DNA of 8,470 nucleotides, from NCBI GenBank assembly GCA_030627725.1, contig DAOVSZ010000099.1:1-8470 (forward strand), given 5' to 3'. Shown piece by piece: positions 6,324 to 8,470 of the stretch. Source of the stretch: Desulfobulbaceae bacterium (GTDB taxonomy: Bacteria; Desulfobacterota; Desulfobulbia; Desulfobulbales; DAOVSZ01). The position numbers and the translations under genes are program-made. Position 1 is the stretch's first letter. Each line of letters begins with the position of its first letter. The notes below the pieces were generated by a model. It ran no database searches. It worked only from the letters and a program-made list of their open reading frames with translations, and was not told the origin of the DNA.

Positions 6324-6418
6324 GATTTATGATTTGAGATTTATGATTTATGATTTCAGATTTCAGATTTTGGTTTCAGATTTCTGCCTTTTGCCTTTTA
6401 ACATCTGAAATCTCAAAT
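6324..6418. repeat. Seven-base tandem repeat with inverted arm between cheB and cheR
   Basis: From 6324 to 6385, plus-strand heptamers of the form GATTTNN follow one another: GATTTAT, GATTTGA, GATTTAT, GATTTAT, GATTTCA, GATTTCA and GATTTTG. A shortened GTTTCA and then GATTTCT follow. At 6403-6418 the array is met in reverse by ATCTGAAATCTCAAAT. Its parts are the exact complement of GATTTCAGAT (6352-6361 and 6359-6368) and of ATTTGAGATTT (6332-6342). The transcript could therefore fold into alternative 10-11 bp hairpins. The inverted arm touches the cheB stop codon and the array ends five bases before the cheR start, so the element fills nearly the whole spacer. Confidence 0.8.
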
Positions 6419-7488
6419 TATTTCAATGTTTTTATTATCTCTCCGGATATCTTGTTCAAAGGGGCGATAACATCGGCCAGGCCGGCCTCGATAACAACTT
6501 TAGGCATGCCGTAGACCACGCTGGTCGCCTCATCCTGGGCAATGCTGACAGCGCCGCCGGCCCTGGTGACGGTCACGCCCAGCTTGCCGTCTACCCCCAT
6601 GCCGGTCATTATGACGCAGGTGGCCTTGGAGCCGTACTCCCTGGCCACGGAACGGAACAGATAATCGACAGATGGTTTGCAGTTGTTTTCAGCAGGCGCG
6701 TCTTCCGATATCCTGATAATCTTTTTCAGGCCGATGCCGGAGGCCACCATCATCTGAGTGCCGCCGGGGGCCACGTACACCGTATTGGGCAGGACCTCTT
6801 CTCCATTGACGGCCTCCTTGACGGTGAGAGCGCTTTTGTTGTCAAGACTCTTGGCAAGGGATGCTGAAAACACGGGCGGCATGTGCTGGACCAGAAAGAC
6901 CGGCACCCCGATGTCCGCCGGTAGTTCCGGTATCATTCTTGCCAAGGCATTGGGTCCTCCCGTGGATATGCCAATCGCCACCACATGTGATTTTTCAGTC
7001 CGCTTAAGGTGCCGTGCCGATGTCGGTCGGCTGACAACAGGAGGGGTGGCGGAAGACGGTGTTTTTAAAGCTTTCAGACCCATCTGTTGGCGCCGTTTAT
7101 AGGCGGACAGGATTCTGTTCAAGTCTTTCTTGATCTGCAGTTTATTTGCGTCTGCTGACTTCTCATCCGGTTTTGCGATAAAATCAAAGGCGCCCAACTC
7201 CAGGGCCTGCACGGTCGCCTCACTGCTTTTCAGGGTTTTGGAACTCAACATGACAGCGTCAACCGTAAGTTGCTGCTTGTTGATCTCTTCAAGAAGCTCG
7301 AGGCCGTTCATCACCGGCATTTCAACATCCAGAGTGATGAGGTCGGGCTTCAGGGTGCGGATGCGGGAGAGGGCGATCTCGCCGTTATTTGCCGTTCCAA
7401 CAACCTCCACATCAGGAAATTCAGACAGAATATCGCCGACGATTTTGCGGTAAAAAATCGTATCATCAACAACAAGGACTTTTATCAT
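6418..7488 (-). CDS. cheB: CheB, chemotaxis response regulator protein-glutamate methylesterase
   Basis: CheB is the cytoplasmic, phosphorylation-activated methylesterase/deamidase that removes methyl groups from chemoreceptors and opposes CheR. The receiver domain spans about 1-107: VLVVDD (4-9) with Asp8 and Asp9, phospho-acceptor Asp54 in LDVEMP, Ser82 and Lys106. A linker (about 108-165) leads to the catalytic domain (about 168-356). Its triad is Ser175 in IGISTGGP, His202 in VQHMP and Asp300 in TGMGVDG, all as in the family. Length is 356 residues, typical for CheB. I place the start at MIKVLVVDD because AAAGAGG lies five bases upstream and the family begins there. An ATG nine codons earlier (7515) overlaps the cheW stop and has no well-spaced ribosome site. 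The gene follows cheW directly and precedes cheR. The receiver would be phosphorylated by a CheA not in the window. Confidence 0.97.
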   Translation of the reverse strand: MIKVLVVDDTIFYRKIVGDILSEFPDVEVVGTANNGEIALSRIRTLKPDLITLDVEMPVMNGLELLEEINKQQLTVDAVMLSSKTLKSSEATVQALELGAFDFIAKPDEKSADANKLQIKKDLNRILSAYKRRQQMGLKALKTPSSATPPVVSRPTSARHLKRTEKSHVVAIGISTGGPNALARMIPELPADIGVPVFLVQHMPPVFSASLAKSLDNKSALTVKEAVNGEEVLPNTVYVAPGGTQMMVASGIGLKKIIRISEDAPAENNCKPSVDYLFRSVAREYGSKATCVIMTGMGVDGKLGVTVTRAGGAVSIAQDEATSVVYGMPKVVIEAGLADVIAPLNKISGEIIKTLK

Positions 7489-7493
7489 CAAAA

Positions 7494-7500
7494 CCTCTTT
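7494..7500 (-). promoter_or_regulatory. cheB ribosome-binding site
   Basis: AAAGAGG on the minus strand, followed by five bases and the ATG at 7488. It favours the shorter cheB start over the in-frame ATG at 7515, which has purines only immediately adjacent to it. Confidence 0.7.
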
Positions 7501-7507
7501 CCAGCCT

Positions 7508-7972
7508 TTATTCATCTTCCAGCACGACCTCTACATTGAGCAGGGCCATCAGTTCATGGTTGCTGGTATGCAGAACACCCTCGAAGAACTTGCCCTGCGC
7601 TCCCTTGATATTGGCCGGCGGGTCGGCCATCTGTTCTTGAGCAACAGTGATAACTTCCGTCACCTTGTCCACCAGCAGACCGATATGCTCCCCCTTTGAA
7701 TCGACGATCACCACCCTGCTTTCCGGGCCGATAACGGAAGGGGCCAGACCTATCTTCATGCTCAGGTTGACAATGGTGACAATCCGTCCCCGCAGGTTCA
7801 TAATTCCCATGACATAGTCAGAGGACAACGGGACCCTGGTGATGCTCATGTCTTCATTGATTTCCTGAACACGATTGATGTTTATGCCGCAGAGGGTATC
7901 ACCCAGATAAAATGAAGAAAACTGAAGCAGGTCGCCCTGAACGGTTTTTTCAGCAGTTTGTATTTCCGTCAT
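7508..7972 (-). CDS. cheW: CheW, chemotaxis coupling protein
   Basis: CheW is the cytoplasmic adaptor that joins the chemoreceptor hairpin tip to the kinase CheA in the signalling array. Seen: a single SH3-like CheW domain over about residues 14-152, with LLQFSSFYLG leading the first strand, the receptor-contact segment MGIMNLRGRIVTIVNL (55-70, NLRG at 59-62) and HIGLLVDKVTEVI (97-109). There is no receiver domain, so it is CheW rather than CheV. Length is 154 residues, which is usual. I choose the ATG at 7972 because GAAGGT lies six bases before it. The in-frame ATG at 7990 would add MKEGKA and has no ribosome site. The stop is 19 bases before the cheB start, so the two genes are almost certainly cotranscribed. 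Confidence 0.97.
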   Translation of the reverse strand: MTEIQTAEKTVQGDLLQFSSFYLGDTLCGININRVQEINEDMSITRVPLSSDYVMGIMNLRGRIVTIVNLSMKIGLAPSVIGPESRVVIVDSKGEHIGLLVDKVTEVITVAQEQMADPPANIKGAQGKFFEGVLHTSNHELMALLNVEVVLEDE

Positions 7973-7978
7973 AGCCTT

Positions 7979-7984
7979 ACCTTC
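7979..7984 (-). promoter_or_regulatory. cheW ribosome-binding site
   Basis: GAAGGT on the minus strand with a six-base spacer to the ATG at 7972. It lies inside the coding sequence if the upstream ATG at 7990 is used, and therefore argues for the shorter protein. Confidence 0.6.
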
Positions 7985-8011
7985 TTTCATGAAGTGGTTA
8001 TTCTATTTCAT

Positions 8012-8081
8012 AACAATCGAATGACGAATACTCGAACAATCGAACTGTAAATTGCTCGATTGTTCGTCATTCGAGTATTCG
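8012..8081. repeat. Degenerate 7-8 bp repeat forming nested inverted repeats between the chemoreceptor and cheW
   Basis: The spacer is built from units CGAATGA, CGAATACT and CGAACAAT in one orientation and their complements in the other. CGAACAATCGA (8033-8043) pairs with TCGATTGTTCG (8056-8066), an 11-bp stem with a 12-base loop. CGAATACTCG (8025-8034) pairs with CGAGTATTCG (8072-8081). CGAATGACGAA (8018-8028) pairs with TTCGTCATTCG (8063-8073). AACAATCGAA also recurs directly (8012-8021 and 8035-8044). No U-tract follows on the minus strand, so it is not a standard terminator, though it could slow polymerase or protect the cheW mRNA end. Confidence 0.8.
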
Positions 8082-8086
8082 CTGTT

Positions 8087-8470
8087 TCAAACCTTAAACT
8101 TGCCGACCATCTCCTTGAGTTTGCCTGCAAGTTCACTCAACGCCGAGGCGTTCTGCTGGACCATGGCGCTGGAGTTGCTGATCTCGTTCGCTGAGTCGTT
8201 CACAGCAGACACTTCGGTCGCGACCTGGGCTGCGGCCTGGGAAGTCTGGGCGGCATTTTCATTTATTTCCTTAAGCCCTTGGGAGGTCTGGGAGACATTG
8301 CCTGAAATCTCCGTGGTGGCGTTGTTCTGCTGCTCCATGGATTCACTGATAGCGGCAACGGTCTCAGCAACTTAGCGGATCACATCATCGATTTCATTTA
8401 TGCCGGTAACCGATCCTGCGGTGGAGCGCTGGATTCCGTTGATTCTGCCGCTAATATCCGTGGTGGCCTC
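8087..8470 (-). pseudogene. Methyl-accepting chemotaxis protein, C-terminal part, interrupted by in-frame TAA
   Basis: The frame reads EATTDISGRINGIQ from the window edge to a TAA at 8374-8372, and then continues in the same frame from VAETVAAISESMEQQNNATT to the end at MVGKFKV. Both halves match the descending helix of a chemoreceptor signalling hairpin. EATTDI is where the segment after the conserved tip begins, MEQQNNATTEI matches the family EEQxxATxEI segment, and VGKFKV is a common receptor C-terminus without a CheR-tethering NWETF-like peptide. The stop replaces one codon (VIR-stop-VAET) that is usually Asp, Glu, Gln or Lys in the family. CAA, GAA or AAA to TAA is a single change, and no base is gained or lost. 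If real, the product lacks its last 94 residues, including a methylation helix. An ATG at 8338 could give only an 83-residue fragment. A sequencing error is the main alternative. The receptor's N-terminal sensor is outside the window. Confidence 0.8.

Noticed and set aside
6324..6385. A CRISPR array
   Set aside because: The units are 7 bp, contiguous and without spacers; this is a simple tandem repeat.
8012..8081. An intrinsic terminator for the chemoreceptor gene
   Set aside because: The stems are strong but no U-tract follows on the minus strand.
8372..8374. Recoding of the stop codon in the chemoreceptor
   Set aside because: Selenocysteine uses TGA and pyrrolysine uses TAG. TAA is not known to be recoded in such bacteria, so a nonsense change or sequencing error is more likely.

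Overview
This window is a motility and chemotaxis segment from a Gram-negative bacterium, with every real gene on the minus strand. Base composition is close to 50 % GC. The gene content is a flagellin, CheR, CheB, CheW, a chemoreceptor and a very large Cache/PAS hybrid histidine kinase. Together with the style of the chemoreceptor C-terminus, this suggests a Desulfobacterota (deltaproteobacterial) species. That assignment is inference from protein style; no taxonomic marker is present.

Layout, in the direction of transcription (high to low coordinates): (1) 8087-8470, the C-terminal arm of a chemoreceptor signalling domain, cut by the window edge and broken by an in-frame TAA. (2) 7991-8086, a spacer built of 7-8 bp degenerate repeats that form nested inverted repeats. 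(3) cheW, then cheB 19 bp after it. (4) A 98 bp spacer filled by a 7-bp tandem repeat that runs almost up to the cheR start codon. (5) cheR with a long basic, proline-rich C-terminal tail. (6) A 1277-residue membrane hybrid kinase whose start codon overlaps the cheR stop (ATGA). (7) A 328 bp intergenic region with a good intrinsic terminator for the che/kinase unit, an 8-bp tandem repeat, a near-consensus sigma70 promoter, and a leader with two GGA sites resembling CsrA targets. (8) A flagellin gene with its N-terminal 299 codons in the window, running off the left edge.

CheW would link receptors to a CheA kinase that is not in the window. CheR methylates and CheB demethylates the receptors for adaptation. 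The hybrid kinase carries the chain His - Asp (two receiver domains) - His (Hpt) and has no output domain, so it must pass phosphate to a protein encoded elsewhere or to a receiver such as that of CheB. The flagellin is the filament subunit and has its own promoter.

The gene families are ordinary. The points that merit a second look are: the broken chemoreceptor; the beta-solenoid-like repeat and unusual N-terminus of the flagellin; its CsrA-like leader; the duplicated motif in the CheR tail with the coupled kinase; and the short-period repeats in all three large spacers. I found no clearly new system.
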